A DNA stretch of 64,000 nucleotides from Pseudomonas bubulae (GTDB lineage Bacteria; Pseudomonadota; Gammaproteobacteria; Pseudomonadales; Pseudomonadaceae): the NCBI RefSeq assembly GCF_037023725.1, contig NZ_CP146077.1, positions 2,207,001 to 2,271,000 on the forward strand. The letters are read 5' to 3'. The notes below the pieces were generated by a model. The model saw nothing but the letters and a program-made list of their open reading frames with translations, did not search any database and was not told the origin of the DNA. The position numbers and the translations under genes are program-made. How positions within the stretch are numbered: position 1 is the first letter of the stretch; every line of letters starts with the position of its first letter. This document shows, piece after piece, positions 13,151 through 24,812 of the stretch.

Positions 13151-13237
13151 TGTGGGAGCGGGCTTGCTCGCGATGGCATCGACACGGTATGACTGGAACA
13201 CCTCAGCGCCTGCATCGCGAGCAAGCCCGCTCCCACA
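13151..13237. repeat. REP doublet, copy 2
   Basis: TGTGGGAGCGGGCTTGCTCG at 13151 and its inverted partner ending TCCCACA at 13237, with a CGATGGCATC/GATGC-like inner part. It sits between the topA terminator and the next gene. Confidence 0.92.
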
Positions 13238-13329
13238 CGTGACGTTAGGGAGCGTGGGCCTTGCGCCAGCACGCCCTGATCCCTGAGACTGCACGACCTG
13301 CCTTTACCCATCCGCTGTGGAGCGCCCGC

Positions 13330-13851
13330 ATGGCTCACGAACTCTATACCCGCACCAATCAGAAGATCTATTTCGCCGGTCTGGCCCTGGAGGCCATGAA
13401 CAAGGCGAGCGAAGGTCGGGCCATGAATGCCCAGGCGCTGGTTCAGGCCGAGCGCGAGGCGGCGGTATTCCATTTATATGGTGCCTTGCTAGGCCTGTGT
13501 CATGAAATTGCAGGCTTTTATCGCCTGTCACAAGCCAGCGCACCACGGGTTGAGTTGTTGCTCACCCGGCAGGTGCTGGACGAGAAAGCCATCCCTGAAC
13601 TGGCAGAGCTGGTCGAGCTGGCTTGCGCGCCGCAAACCTGGCTGGCGCAGCTGATGGCCACCCATGCAGCGCTGTATCAGCCGCTGCAGGCGCCGAAAAA
13701 GGTCAAGGCAGATGTATTCCAGCCTTTGATCGATACGGTCAGCCTGGAGGACGAGGCGCCACATGAGCTAAGCCGCGAAACCATGGAAGAGTGGCGCCAG
13801 AATCTCAAGGCGCTGGCCATTCGGTTCCGTGATGGACTCAATGAGTGCTGA
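13330..13851 (+). CDS. Conserved DUF6586-type protein, function unknown
   Basis: A 173-residue, mainly helical soluble protein beginning MAHELYTRTNQKIYFAGLAL. It has no signal peptide, membrane segment or catalytic motif that I can see. I place it with the uncharacterised Pseudomonas family DUF6586 from its opening and its position between topA and the lexA region. The start at 13330 follows TGGAG; the open frame extends 23 codons further up into the repeat region, which is not conserved-looking. It ends 118 bases before the next small gene. Confidence 0.75.
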   Translation: MAHELYTRTNQKIYFAGLALEAMNKASEGRAMNAQALVQAEREAAVFHLYGALLGLCHEIAGFYRLSQASAPRVELLLTRQVLDEKAIPELAELVELACAPQTWLAQLMATHAALYQPLQAPKKVKADVFQPLIDTVSLEDEAPHELSRETMEEWRQNLKALAIRFRDGLNEC

Positions 13852-13969
13852 GGGTCATAAGCGAAACGGTACAGTCATTCATCAGTCTGTAGTACAAAGC
13901 GCACAGATCCTGGGAATTTCCCATAGGATGGCTGATATACTCCCACGCTTTCGTGGAGAACAAATTTAT

Positions 13970-14203
13970 ATGCCAACGTCCTTTCTAGAAATTGTCGAGT
14001 TGCCAGACGGCCGCATCGAGTTGCGCCGTGCTGAGGACGAAGGGTCTTTGGTCACGCTGAATTTTTCTGAAGATGCCAAGGCTTTTCTTCAGGGTCAGCA
14101 CGTAGAGGTGGCCAAGGCCATGCTCAGCGTCGGCGTGCAAATGGCGGGTCGGCTGGCAGAAGGCGAGCTGGAAAAAGACGACGGGCCGCGCATTCTTCAT
14201 TAA
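13970..14203 (+). CDS. Small conserved protein, function unknown
   Basis: A 77-residue acidic protein (MPTSFLEIVELPDGRIELRR...) with a beta-hairpin-like first half and a helical second half (AKAMLSVGVQMAGRLAEG). I do not recognise a function. A homologue of similar size lies next to sulA-lexA in other pseudomonads. The frame is open back to 13829 and overlaps the upstream gene, but the ATG at 13970 begins the compact domain; GGAG lies 13 bases before it, which is rather far, so the start is uncertain. Confidence 0.65.
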   Translation: MPTSFLEIVELPDGRIELRRAEDEGSLVTLNFSEDAKAFLQGQHVEVAKAMLSVGVQMAGRLAEGELEKDDGPRILH

Positions 14204-14272
14204 TCGCCCCGCAACCCTGTGCCGCAGCCAGGCAAGTGCATTCTGCACTGGCCCTGTGGCAGCGTTGCTTGT

Positions 14273-14746
14273 TTAGCCCAGGCGAATATTCAGGCTTTGC
14301 CCGTGACCGGTACGGGCTGCGCTGATCAACTGTTGGCGTGCAGCGCTGTTCAGCGGGTTGATCCAGCTGACAACGGTGTGGCTGCGGCCCAGGCGTAGCG
14401 CTTCGCAGGTGAGCTGCAACGCGCTTTTATTGCCATTGGGCTGCAGCAGCAAAATTCGCTCGCGGTTCAGCCCTGCATCGCGCAGCCAGCTTTGGGTCAG
14501 GCTGGCCGGTGGTGCGATAAGGGTCAACCAGCGGGCGTTTTGCTGCTCGCTCAGTTCGCGCAGCATGGGGGCAAGCAGGTTCAGGCAGTTTCCGGCAGCA
14601 CCGCGTAGCGACAGCTCACTGAAGACTTCAGGTTCGGCGCTCCAGGGTGATTCGAGCACGTCCTTGATCGCAGGGGCCATGGGCTGTGCCATGAACGCCT
14701 CGAACAGGGTCAGTTGTGCGGGCAGCGGTGTGTGGGGGAACTGCAT
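14273..14746 (-). CDS. sulA: SOS cell-division inhibitor SulA
   Basis: A 157-residue SulA-type protein with a RecA-like fold lacking Walker motifs (FSELSLRGAAGNCLNLLAPM; RWLTLIAPPASLTQSWL; SHTVVSWINPL). SulA binds FtsZ and blocks septation until DNA damage is repaired. It starts 11 bases after the lexA stop, with an AGGAGG ribosome site, so it is expected to be co-transcribed with lexA and controlled by the two LexA boxes upstream of lexA. There is no separate LexA box in the short gap. In E. coli sulA is an independent gene; the lexA-sulA pairing is usual for Pseudomonas. Confidence 0.9.
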   Translation of the reverse strand: MQFPHTPLPAQLTLFEAFMAQPMAPAIKDVLESPWSAEPEVFSELSLRGAAGNCLNLLAPMLRELSEQQNARWLTLIAPPASLTQSWLRDAGLNRERILLLQPNGNKSALQLTCEALRLGRSHTVVSWINPLNSAARQQLISAARTGHGQSLNIRLG

Positions 14747-14757
14747 AACGCCTCCTA

Positions 14758-15366
14758 TTAGCGGCGAATAACGCCGACGCTCAGGCCTTCAATAACCAGT
14801 TCCTGCTCCTTGAGATTGACTTCAATAGGGGCAAAATCCGGATTTTCAGCGATAAGCCAGACTTTGCTGCCTTCACGCTTGAAGCGTTTTACGGTCACTT
14901 CGTCGTCGATGCGGGCTACCACGATCTGGCCGTTGCGCGCTTCGCGGCAGGTATGCACAGCCAGCAGGTCGCCATCGAAGATGCCGACGTCCTTCATGCT
15001 CATGCCCTGTACGCGCAGCAAGTAATCAGCTCGCGGATGGAAGAAGGTCGGGTTGATGTTGCAGGACTCTTCAACGTGTTCCTGCGCCAGGATCGGCGCA
15101 CCGGCAGCAACCCGGCCGATAATGGGCAGGGTGGATTCGTCAGCCTTGGCTTCGAAGCCGGGAATGCGAATGCCTCGTGAAGCGCCAGGGGTCATCTCGA
15201 TGGCACCCTTGCGGGCCAGGGCCTTGAGGTGCTCTTCGGCAGCGTTGGGTGACTTGAAGCCCAGTTCCTGTGCGATCTCGGCACGGGTGGGCGGGTATCC
15301 GTTGTCATCCAGGCATCGCTTGATGAAAGCCAGGATCTCAGCTTGGCGTGGCGTCAGTTTTAACAT
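14758..15366 (-). CDS. lexA: SOS repressor LexA
   Basis: A 202-residue LexA with an N-terminal winged-helix DNA-binding domain (residues 1-70, [30 protein letters not shown]) and a C-terminal S24 self-cleavage domain. The scissile bond is Ala88-Gly89 in RVAAGAP; catalytic residues are Ser123 (GMSMKD) and Lys160 (DDEVTVKRF). On RecA-stimulated autocleavage it releases the SOS genes. Two CTGT-N8-ACAG type boxes stand directly upstream, which shows autoregulation. It is divergent from psrA. Confidence 0.97.
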   Translation of the reverse strand: MLKLTPRQAEILAFIKRCLDDNGYPPTRAEIAQELGFKSPNAAEEHLKALARKGAIEMTPGASRGIRIPGFEAKADESTLPIIGRVAAGAPILAQEHVEESCNINPTFFHPRADYLLRVQGMSMKDVGIFDGDLLAVHTCREARNGQIVVARIDDEVTVKRFKREGSKVWLIAENPDFAPIEVNLKEQELVIEGLSVGVIRR

Positions 15367-15376
15367 GATGATCGCT

Positions 15377-15392
15377 CTGTCTTTTTATACAG
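15377..15392 (-). promoter_or_regulatory. LexA box 1
   Basis: CTGT-CTTTTTAT-ACAG matches CTGT-N8-ACAG exactly and lies 10 bases before the lexA start codon. Confidence 0.88.
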
Positions 15393-15395
15393 TGA

Positions 15396-15411
15396 CTGGG
15401 ATTATATACAG
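15396..15411 (-). promoter_or_regulatory. LexA box 2
   Basis: CTGG-GATTATAT-ACAG, one mismatch to the consensus, centred 19 bases from box 1. Two boxes on one helical face suit cooperative autorepression. Confidence 0.8.
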
Positions 15412-15576
15412 TGAAGGCGTATTGGCAATCATCCATTTCCGGCAGTCCGCTGGACGGTCGTCGATAAGCGCTGTGGTCCGTACCTTATCAGTTGGGGCCG
15501 GGCTGGCCGAGGCTGTGGTTAAATGCGAAACCGACCGGTCGCAAAACGAATAGGTCATCTTGACTTTTGACTGGCT

Positions 15577-15603
15577 GAAACGTATGTTTCAAACAAGTGT
15601 TTA
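15577..15603 (+). promoter_or_regulatory. psrA: Tandem PsrA operator palindromes
   Basis: GAAAC-GTAT-GTTTC (15577-15590) is a perfect match to the known PsrA motif GAAAC-N4-GTTTC. It abuts a second palindrome, CAAAC-AAGT-GTTT (15590-15603). They lie 24-50 bases before the psrA start and would give autorepression. Confidence 0.8.
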
Positions 15604-15626
15604 AATGTTTGTCAGGCGGAGTAGTC

Positions 15627-16334
15627 ATGGCCCAGTCGGAAACCGTTGAACGTATCCTTGATGCTGCCGAGCAGCTGTTCGCGGAAAAAGGGTTTGCTGA
15701 AACTTCATTGCGGCTGATTACCAGCAAGGCCGGGGTCAATCTGGCGGCGGTCAATTACCATTTTGGTTCAAAGAAAGCGCTGATCCAGGCGGTGTTCTCA
15801 CGCTTCCTGGGGCCTTTCTGCGCCAACCTGGACCGTGAGCTGGAGCGCCGTCAGGGCAAGCCGGAGAATCGCCCGACTCTTGAGGAGTTGCTGGAGATGC
15901 TGGTCGAGCAGGCGCTGGTGATTCAGCCACGCAGTGGCAACGACCTGTCGATCTTCATGCGTTTGCTGGGTCTGGCCTTCAGCCAGAGCCAGGGCCACTT
16001 GCGCCGCTATCTTGAAGACATGTACGGCAAGGTGTTCCGCCGCTATATGCTGCTGGTCAATGAAGCGGCTCCGCAGATCCCGCCCATCGAACTGTTCTGG
16101 CGCGTGCATTTCATGCTCGGCGCGGCGGCCTTCAGCATGTCGGGGATCAAGGCGCTGCGTGCCATTGCCGAGACCGATTTTGGCGTTAACACCTCGATCG
16201 AGCAGGTGATGCGCCTGATGGTGCCGTTTCTCGCCGCCGGCATGCGTGCCCAGAGCGGCGTCAGCGATCCGGCCATGGCCAGTGCGCAGATGCGTCCTCG
16301 CAGTAAAACTGCACCGGTCAGCGTCAAGGTTTGA
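15627..16334 (+). CDS. psrA: TetR-family fatty-acid-responsive regulator PsrA
   Basis: A 235-residue TetR-family protein. The helix-turn-helix is at residues 8-55 (ERILDAAEQLFAEKGFAET; AGVNLAAVNYHFGSKKALI), and the C-terminal ligand domain is helical. In P. aeruginosa PsrA binds long-chain fatty acids and controls rpoS, its own gene and the beta-oxidation operon fadBA, which is 6 kb away here. The ATG at 15627 follows AGGCGGAG; ten upstream codons overlap the operator and are unlikely to be translated. Position divergent from lexA and upstream of nagZ is the usual Pseudomonas order. Confidence 0.95.
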   Translation: MAQSETVERILDAAEQLFAEKGFAETSLRLITSKAGVNLAAVNYHFGSKKALIQAVFSRFLGPFCANLDRELERRQGKPENRPTLEELLEMLVEQALVIQPRSGNDLSIFMRLLGLAFSQSQGHLRRYLEDMYGKVFRRYMLLVNEAAPQIPPIELFWRVHFMLGAAAFSMSGIKALRAIAETDFGVNTSIEQVMRLMVPFLAAGMRAQSGVSDPAMASAQMRPRSKTAPVSVKV

Positions 16335-16505
16335 CCCGCTGCGGGTGGGCGCGGCAGCTTTGATCCGCTAAGCTAGCTGTCATGCCCAGCCCTGTCTTGT
16401 TCCCGTCTGCCAATTCGCCGCCGCCTCTCTGGAGTGCGGTGCGCAGGCCCGTGCCTGCGTATCCGGACCGGTTAACAAGCGCTCTCTCTTTCTAAAGGAT
16501 TTCCC

Positions 16506-18267
<1,762 letters not shown>

Positions 18268-18274
18268 TCAAGTC

Positions 18275-18320
18275 CGTAGCAGCCGCCGAACCCAGCCTCG
18301 CGGAGCTCGGCAGCTGCTAC
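18275..18320. repeat. Intergenic hairpin, GTAGCAGC family
   Basis: GTAGCAGCCGCCGA (18275-18288) pairs, with one mismatch, with TCGGCAGCTGCTAC (18307-18320). It lies between two convergent genes and may act as a transcription barrier. Confidence 0.75.
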
Positions 18321-18348
18321 AGAATCAAGCCGCAAGTTGCGTCAATTT

Positions 18349-21051
18349 TCAGCGCTTTTCAGTTTTAGGCGGCAACGGCGCAAACAATGCGTCGATGTCG
18401 TCATCCTGCAGTTTCCAGTCCCCTGCGACGCGTCCGTCCAGTACGCCTGCCGCCAAATCTGACTTTTCCTGCTGCAAATGCTGGATTTTTTCTTCCACAG
18501 TGCCGCGGGCAATCATTTTGTACACAAACACCGGTTTTTCCTGGCCTATACGATAGGCGCGGTCAGTGGCCTGGTTTTCTGCCGCCGGGTTCCACCAAGG
18601 GTCGTAGTGAATCACCGTGTCGGCCTCGGTAAGGTTCAGGCCTACACCACCCGCCTTGAGGCTAATCAGAAAAATCTGCAGCTTGCCGCTCTGGAAGTCC
18701 TTGACCGGTGTACGTCGGTCCCGGGTTTGCCCGGTGAGGATGGCGTAGGGCACCTTGCGCTTTTTCAGCTCGGCCTCGATCAGCCCCAGCATCGAAGTGA
18801 ACTGGGAAAACAGCAGGATGCGTCGGCCTTCGGCAAACAGCTCTTCGAGCATCAGCATCAGGCTGTCGAGCTTGCCCGAGGTGCTGCCTTTTTTCGGCGG
18901 GGTGTCGCTGACCAAGCGCAGGTCGCAACATACCTGGCGCAGTTTGAGCAGCGCTTCGAGGATAATTATCTGGCTGCGTCCCACGCCCTTGCGGGTGATT
19001 TCGTCGCGGACTTTTTTGTCCATCGCCAGGCGCATGGTTTCGTACACGTCGCGCTGGGCTTCGTTGAGGTCCACCCAGTGGATGATTTCGGTCTTGGGCG
19101 GCAGTTCGGTAGCGACCTGCTCCTTGGTGCGGCGCAGCAGAAACGGTTTGATTCGCGCATTGAGATGCTGCAGGCGCTCGTTGCTGCCCTGGCGTTCAAT
19201 GGGCACCCGGTAGTCGCGATTGAAAGTCTTGACGTCGCCCAGCCAGCCGGGCAGCAGGAAGTGGAACAGTGACCACAGCTCACCCAGGTGGTTCTCCAGC
19301 GGGGTACCACTCAGGCACAGGCGCTGGCGGGCAACCAGCTCGCAGGCGGCCTGGGTGGCCTTGCTGCCGGGGTTCTTGATGTACTGTGCTTCGTCCAGCA
19401 CCAGCAGGTGCAGCGGCAGTTTTGCCAGATGCTCGATGTCCTTGGGCAGCAAGGCGTAGGTGGTCAGGATCACGTCGTAGTCGTTGAGGTGCGCGAAATA
19501 TTTTTTGCGCGTGGCACCATACAGCGCCAGTACCTTGAGCTGCGGCGTAAAGTGCGCCGCTTCGTCGAGCCAGTTGGGGATCAGGCTGGTGGGCATCACA
19601 ATCATGGCCGGGCGATCAAGGCGGCCGGCATTTTTTTCGCACAAGATATGCGCCAGGGTCTGCAGGGTTTTGCCCAGGCCCATGTCATCGGCCAGCACGC
19701 CGCCCACTTCCAGCTGACGCAATGACTGCATCCAGCTCAGGCCTTCGAGCTGATAGGGGCGCAGGTTGGCATTGAGCCCTTCGGGGGCTTCGACGCTGAA
19801 GTTCTTGATATCTCGCAGGCGCTGGGCGAAGCCGCGAATCTGCTCACCGCCTTCCCAGCGCAGGGGGAGTGCATCCAGGGCGTTGAGCCGCGGCGCGTCA
19901 GCACTTTTGATCCGCAGAGAAGTGGCGTCCGGCTCGCCCAGATAAAACTCGTCCAGAGTGGCCAGTACCGGTTTCAGCCGCCCGTACGGCAGCGCAACCT
20001 GCAGCGGACCATGGCCGCTGGCAGGGTTGGCCGGAATATTCACCAGGATCAGTTCGTCGTCCCTGCGCCGGGCGAGTTTTTCCGGGTTGAGGATGTCGCT
20101 GTGGGAGCGCATCAGGTTGAGCAGTATCGGCAGCAGGCTCAGGTGCTGGCCGTTGACGATAATCCCCAGCTCCAGGTCAAACCAGTCGCGCTCCGGGGCT
20201 TCGTCGACAGTGGCATACCAGTCTTCTACCGGGGTCAGGTCAAAGCCGAAACCTTCATCGATCTGCAACTCCCAGCCCTTTTCGGCCAGGCCTTGCAACT
20301 GGTTGAGGGTGAAATTCAGCCAGGCACTGTCATTGACCAGCTCAAACAGCTCGCCGGCGCTTTCCGGTAGTGCCTTGCTCTGGCGCGTGGCAATTTTAAA
20401 GCCCAGGCTGCGCAGTTGCTCGCGGTAAAGGTTTTCGACCTCGGGCTTGCGCTTGATGCGCAGGGTTTGCTGTTCCTGGCGCAGCAGGATGTCAGCGTTT
20501 TTTTGCCCGCTCACGTACTGGTCCAGGTAGTTGAACGACAGGGCGGCGCGGTGCTGGATATAGCGCTGCATTTTGCCGTTGCGCGGCTCGAAAGCGCTGA
20601 ATTCGGCACTGGCCAGCCACAGTCGCGGTACTGGCTGGACGTCCTCGACCAGCTGTTCTGGCAGATTGTTGGGGCGACGTGAGTCGAGTACGGCCTGGAG
20701 TTTTTCCAGAAGCTCGGCATCCTGAGCAGCGGCGGGGTAGTTCAAGGTTTCTTCAATCTTCAGTAAGACGGCTGCGGTGTGCTTGCAATTAACCCGCACC
20801 GGGCAGGTACAGTGGGCGCTGACCAGCAGCAAGGTGCTTTTGGCCGACTCACGCAACTGAATGGTCTGTCGGTAGATGTTTTCGCCAGAGCCCTGACAGC
20901 TGGCAGTGATCAGCTTGTCGCCGATCTGGGCGATCCTGACCCGATTTTCCTTGGCGTAGCGGCGGCCACGCTCAAGGCTTTGTTCCTTGAAGCGACTGAC
21001 CCAGCTTGGTGCCAGCGGCTGGGTCAGTCGGTCGGTGGGGTTCAGGGGCAT
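18349..21051 (-). CDS. SNF2/RapA-like helicase with SWIM zinc finger
   Basis: A 900-residue DEAD/DEAH helicase-like ATPase. The N-terminus has a SWIM-type finger ([16 protein letters not shown], about residues 84-99) followed by a long unassigned region to about residue 420. The SNF2 motor follows: motif [11 protein letters not shown], motif [13 protein letters not shown], motif [16 protein letters not shown], motif [14 protein letters not shown] and motif [13 protein letters not shown]. Such proteins translocate on duplex DNA and remodel protein-DNA complexes; the bacterial role is not well defined. It lies 11 bases downstream of mfd in the same direction, which suggests one transcript and a link to transcription-repair conflicts. 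Confidence 0.9.
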   Translation of the reverse strand: MPLNPTDRLTQPLAPSWVSRFKEQSLERGRRYAKENRVRIAQIGDKLITASCQGSGENIYRQTIQLRESAKSTLLLVSAHCTCPVRVNCKHTAAVLLKIEETLNYPAAAQDAELLEKLQAVLDSRRPNNLPEQLVEDVQPVPRLWLASAEFSAFEPRNGKMQRYIQHRAALSFNYLDQYVSGQKNADILLRQEQQTLRIKRKPEVENLYREQLRSLGFKIATRQSKALPESAGELFELVNDSAWLNFTLNQLQGLAEKGWELQIDEGFGFDLTPVEDWYATVDEAPERDWFDLELGIIVNGQHLSLLPILLNLMRSHSDILNPEKLARRRDDELILVNIPANPASGHGPLQVALPYGRLKPVLATLDEFYLGEPDATSLRIKSADAPRLNALDALPLRWEGGEQIRGFAQRLRDIKNFSVEAPEGLNANLRPYQLEGLSWMQSLRQLEVGGVLADDMGLGKTLQTLAHILCEKNAGRLDRPAMIVMPTSLIPNWLDEAAHFTPQLKVLALYGATRKKYFAHLNDYDVILTTYALLPKDIEHLAKLPLHLLVLDEAQYIKNPGSKATQAACELVARQRLCLSGTPLENHLGELWSLFHFLLPGWLGDVKTFNRDYRVPIERQGSNERLQHLNARIKPFLLRRTKEQVATELPPKTEIIHWVDLNEAQRDVYETMRLAMDKKVRDEITRKGVGRSQIIILEALLKLRQVCCDLRLVSDTPPKKGSTSGKLDSLMLMLEELFAEGRRILLFSQFTSMLGLIEAELKKRKVPYAILTGQTRDRRTPVKDFQSGKLQIFLISLKAGGVGLNLTEADTVIHYDPWWNPAAENQATDRAYRIGQEKPVFVYKMIARGTVEEKIQHLQQEKSDLAAGVLDGRVAGDWKLQDDDIDALFAPLPPKTEKR

Positions 21052-21062
21052 GGGTTTTTCAT

Positions 21063-24000
21063 TCAGGAAGACTTCGGCGTCAGGCGCTCGAACAGCGCTT
21101 CAATGGTATTGAAGCGTTCTTCCGGGCGTTCCATGGGTACCATGAATTTGAACAGGGTCGCGCCTTCGAATTTGTAGCGGTTGGGTTGGCCCTGGATCAA
21201 TTTGATCAGCACCATCGGGTCAACCGGGGTGTCGGCGGCAAACTCGATGCGCCCGCCCTGCGGGCCGGCGTCGACTTTTTTGATGCCTAGTTGCTCGGCC
21301 TGCAATTTGAGCAGGGTGATGCGTACCAGGTTCTTGGTCGGCTCGGGGAGCAGGCCGAAGCGGTCGATCATCTCGACCTGCAAGTCCTTGAGGCCCTCTT
21401 CATCGGTTGCCGAGGCAATACGCTTGTAGAGGATCAGTCGCGCATGCACATCCGGCAGATACGACTCGGGAATCAGCGCAGGTACTCGCAGGTTGATTTC
21501 CGGGCCGCCGCCCAGCGGCTGGTCGAGGTTGGGTTGCTCGCCCTTGCGGATCGACTTGACCGCACGTTCGAGCATTTCCATGTACAGGGTAAAACCAACC
21601 GCCTGAATCTGGCCGCTTTGACCATCCCCCAGTAACTCGCCCGCGCCACGGATTTCAAGGTCGTTGGTGGCCAGGACAAAGCCGGCACCCAGGTCCTGGG
21701 TGTTGGCGATGGCTTCCAGGCGTTTTTGCGCGTCCCCGGTAATCTGCTGGCGCGGTGGCGTCAGCAGGTAGGCATAGGCCTGGTGGTGACTGCGTCCGAC
21801 GCGGCCGCGCAACTGGTGCAACTGTGCCAGGCCGAACTTGTCGGCGCGCTCGATGATGATGGTGTTGGCGCTCGGCACGTCGATCCCGGTCTCGATGATG
21901 GTCGAGGCGATCAGGACGTTGAAGCGCTTGTGATAGAAGTCACTCATCACCTGTTCGAGTTCGCGTTCGCGCATTTGCCCGTGGCCGATGCCGATCCGTG
22001 CTTCAGGCACCAGCTCGGCCAGTTCGGCCGCACATTTCTCGATGGTTTTAACGTCGTTGTGCAGGTAGTAGACCTGCCCGCCGCGCAGCAACTCACGCAG
22101 CAACGCCTCTTTGACGGTGCTTTTGTTCTGTTCCATGACGAAGGTGCGCACCGACAGCCGGCGCGCCGGCGGCGTGGCGATGATCGACAGGTCGCGCATG
22201 CCTGACACGGCCATGTTCAGCGTACGCGGGATCGGCGTGGCGGTGAGGGTCAGGATGTCGACTTCACTGCGCAAGGCCTTGAGCTGTTCTTTCTGGCGCA
22301 CGCCGAAGCGGTGTTCTTCGTCGATGATCACCAGGCCCAGGTTTTTGATTTTGACATCGTCCTGCAGCAGCTTATGGGTGCCGATGACGATATCGATCTT
22401 GCCTTCGGCCAGGTCGGCGACTGCCTGGTTGATCTCTTTGGCCGACTTGAAGCGGCTCATCACCTCGACCGTTACCGGCCAGTCGGCAAAACGGTCGCGG
22501 AAGCTGTTGTAGTGCTGCTGGGCGAGCAGGGTGGTGGGTACCAAAATGGCCACCTGACGGCCGCCATGCACCGCAATAAAGGCCGCGCGCATGGCCACTT
22601 CGGTCTTGCCGAAGCCCACGTCGCCACACACCAGACGATCCATGGGCTTGGGCGACAGCATGTCGGCGCGTACGGCTTCGATGGTGGTTTGCTGGTCCGG
22701 GGTTTCTTCAAACGGGAAGCCGGCACTGAACGTTGCGTAATCCGCTTTCGGATCGGCAAATGCATAACCTTCGCGGGCTGCACGACGAGCGTAGATGTCG
22801 AGCAGCTCGGCAGCCACGTCACGCACTTGTTCGGCGGCCTTGCGCTTGGCCTTTTGCCAGGTTTCCGAGCCCAGGCGGTGCAGCGGCGCCAGTTCATCAT
22901 CGCTGCCGGTATAGCGGGCGATCAGGTGCAGGTTGGCCACCGGCACATAGAGCTTGGCGCCTTCGGCGTATTCCAGGGTCAGGAACTCGGCCACCTGATT
23001 GTCGACTTCAAGTGTGGCCAGGCCCTGATAGCGACCTACGCCGTGGTCGATATGCACAACGGGTGCGCCTTCGCGCAACTCGGTGAGGTTCTTGATCACC
23101 GCATCGTTGTTGGCATCGGCGCGTTTTTCCCGGCGCCGGCGCTGCATCACGCGCTGGCCGAACAACGGGCTTTCGGCGATCAGCGCCAGCGCTGGATCCT
23201 CCAGCAGCAGGCCTTCATCCAGCGGGGCGATAGTAATCGCCAGGCGGTGTTTGCTGGCGACGAAGTCCGGCCAGCTGTCGACTGTTTTGGGGCGCAGCTT
23301 CAAGCGTTCCAGCAGTTCGAGCAGTACTTCGCGGCGACCGGCCGATTCGGCGGTAAACAGCACGCGGCCATCAAACTGCTCAAGGAAACCGGACAAAGCC
23401 GCCAATGGCTGGTTGGCCTTGGCTTCGATGGCCAGGTTGGGCAGCGGTTGCGCCGGGAAGCGTTCACGGCTGCTGCCGGTGTCGATGTCATCCTGGCTGG
23501 CGACCACCCGCGGCCAGTTTTTCAGGCGGGCGAAGCAGTCTTCAACCGGCAGGAACAGCTCGGCAGGCGGTAACAGTGGTCGCGACGGATCGATACGGCG
23601 CTCTTCGTAGCGGTTACGTACGTCAGACCAGAAATTCTCGGCGGCCTGCTCGATGCCTGGCAGCGAGAATACTTGCGTGTCAGCCGGCAAATAGTCGAAC
23701 AGGGTCGAGGTTTCATCGAAAAACAGCGGCAGGTAGTACTCGATACCCGCGGGGGTAATGCCGCTGCTCAAGTCCTGAAAGATCGGGCAGCGACGGAAGT
23801 CGACATCAAAACGCTCGCGAAAGCGCGCCTTGAACCGGGTCACCGCGTCTTTTTGCAGCGGGAACTCACGTGCCGGCAGCAGGCGCACCGACTCAACCTT
23901 GTCGATCGAGCGCTGGGTCTCGGGGTCGAAGGTGCGCAGGGTCTCGATTTCGTCGTCGAACAGGTCGATCCGGTAAGGCAGTTTGCTGCCCATCGGGAAC

Positions 24001-24512
24001 AGGTCGATCAACGCGCCGCGCACGGCGAACTCGCCATGTTCATACACCGTATCGACGCAGCGATAGCCACTGGCCTCAAGCCGGGTACGCATTTGCTCCA
24101 CATCCAGCTTCTGGCCGATGTCCAGCACCAGGCTGCTGCCGAGCAGGAACTTGGTCGGGGCCAGGCGATGTAGGGCGGTGGTCACCGGCACTACCAAAAC
24201 ACCATGACTCAGTTCCGGCAGCCGGTACAGGCTGGCGATACGCTGGGAGATGATGTCCTGGTGCGGCGAGAACAGATCGTAAGGCAGGGTTTCCCAGTCG
24301 GGAAAATGCAGTACCGGCAAGTCAGGGGCAAAGAATCTCAGTTCCTGCTCAAGACGCTCGGCGCTTTGGCTGTCAGCGGTCAGGAGCAGGGTGAAGCGCC
24401 TGGCGGCGCTGGCAGCCTCGGCAATCGCGAGGCTCAGGGCGGCACCGGGCAGATTGCTCCAGTGCTGTTTACCTGCCGTGGCAGGGAGTTTCGGTAGACG
24501 CAGGACGGGCAC
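21063..24512 (-). CDS. mfd: Transcription-repair coupling factor Mfd
   Basis: An 1149-residue Mfd. Order: UvrB-like UvrA-binding region (residues 1-350), RNA-polymerase-interacting domain with the VHIDHGVGRYQGL segment (about 480-550), translocase with Walker A GDVGFGKTEVAMRAAF and DEEHRFGVRQKEQLK, motif VI QLRGRVGRSHHQAYAYLL, and a C-terminal TRCF domain. It displaces stalled RNA polymerase and recruits UvrA. The start is a GTG at 24512, where MPVLRLPKLPATAG begins as in other pseudomonads; GGAG lies 11 bases upstream. It is divergent from the GAPDH gene. Confidence 0.96.
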   Translation of the reverse strand: MPVLRLPKLPATAGKQHWSNLPGAALSLAIAEAASAARRFTLLLTADSQSAERLEQELRFFAPDLPVLHFPDWETLPYDLFSPHQDIISQRIASLYRLPELSHGVLVVPVTTALHRLAPTKFLLGSSLVLDIGQKLDVEQMRTRLEASGYRCVDTVYEHGEFAVRGALIDLFPMGSKLPYRIDLFDDEIETLRTFDPETQRSIDKVESVRLLPAREFPLQKDAVTRFKARFRERFDVDFRRCPIFQDLSSGITPAGIEYYLPLFFDETSTLFDYLPADTQVFSLPGIEQAAENFWSDVRNRYEERRIDPSRPLLPPAELFLPVEDCFARLKNWPRVVASQDDIDTGSSRERFPAQPLPNLAIEAKANQPLAALSGFLEQFDGRVLFTAESAGRREVLLELLERLKLRPKTVDSWPDFVASKHRLAITIAPLDEGLLLEDPALALIAESPLFGQRVMQRRRREKRADANNDAVIKNLTELREGAPVVHIDHGVGRYQGLATLEVDNQVAEFLTLEYAEGAKLYVPVANLHLIARYTGSDDELAPLHRLGSETWQKAKRKAAEQVRDVAAELLDIYARRAAREGYAFADPKADYATFSAGFPFEETPDQQTTIEAVRADMLSPKPMDRLVCGDVGFGKTEVAMRAAFIAVHGGRQVAILVPTTLLAQQHYNSFRDRFADWPVTVEVMSRFKSAKEINQAVADLAEGKIDIVIGTHKLLQDDVKIKNLGLVIIDEEHRFGVRQKEQLKALRSEVDILTLTATPIPRTLNMAVSGMRDLSIIATPPARRLSVRTFVMEQNKSTVKEALLRELLRGGQVYYLHNDVKTIEKCAAELAELVPEARIGIGHGQMRERELEQVMSDFYHKRFNVLIASTIIETGIDVPSANTIIIERADKFGLAQLHQLRGRVGRSHHQAYAYLLTPPRQQITGDAQKRLEAIANTQDLGAGFVLATNDLEIRGAGELLGDGQSGQIQAVGFTLYMEMLERAVKSIRKGEQPNLDQPLGGGPEINLRVPALIPESYLPDVHARLILYKRIASATDEEGLKDLQVEMIDRFGLLPEPTKNLVRITLLKLQAEQLGIKKVDAGPQGGRIEFAADTPVDPMVLIKLIQGQPNRYKFEGATLFKFMVPMERPEERFNTIEALFERLTPKSS

Positions 24513-24744
24513 GGAAGGTTGAGCTCCAAGCGTTGCGACAAAGTTGGCGATTGTAACGGGCCAAGGGGCTGGCTGTCAGTTGCAGCCTTTAACAGCGGCG
24601 CAAATCAGCGCATAACACTGACATGGGGGTGCCAAAGGGGCTGTGCAAGGGCAGCAGACTGATGAAATGGCAGTTGTTATAAAATTTTTCGCCTATATTT
24701 GTTGATGCTTAATCGTTTCAGTAACGGCGTATGACAGGCGTGCA

Positions 24745-24773
24745 TTGCCCCTGCATGGGCGCAGCGGCATAAT
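24745..24773 (+). promoter_or_regulatory. Possible sigma-70 promoter for the GAPDH gene
   Basis: TTGCCC (24745-24750), 17-base spacer, CATAAT (24768-24773), about 40 bases before the start codon. The rest of the 300-base mfd-gap interval holds an A/T-rich stretch at 24670-24710 but no other gene-like signal. Confidence 0.5.
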
Positions 24774-24812
24774 GTAGCCCCTTTTTTCAGCCCCTACATG
24801 TGGAAGGTTCCC

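Noticed and set aside
22311..23573. 420-codon plus-strand open frame inside mfd
   Set aside because: Shadow of mfd on the opposite strand; no ribosome site or family likeness.
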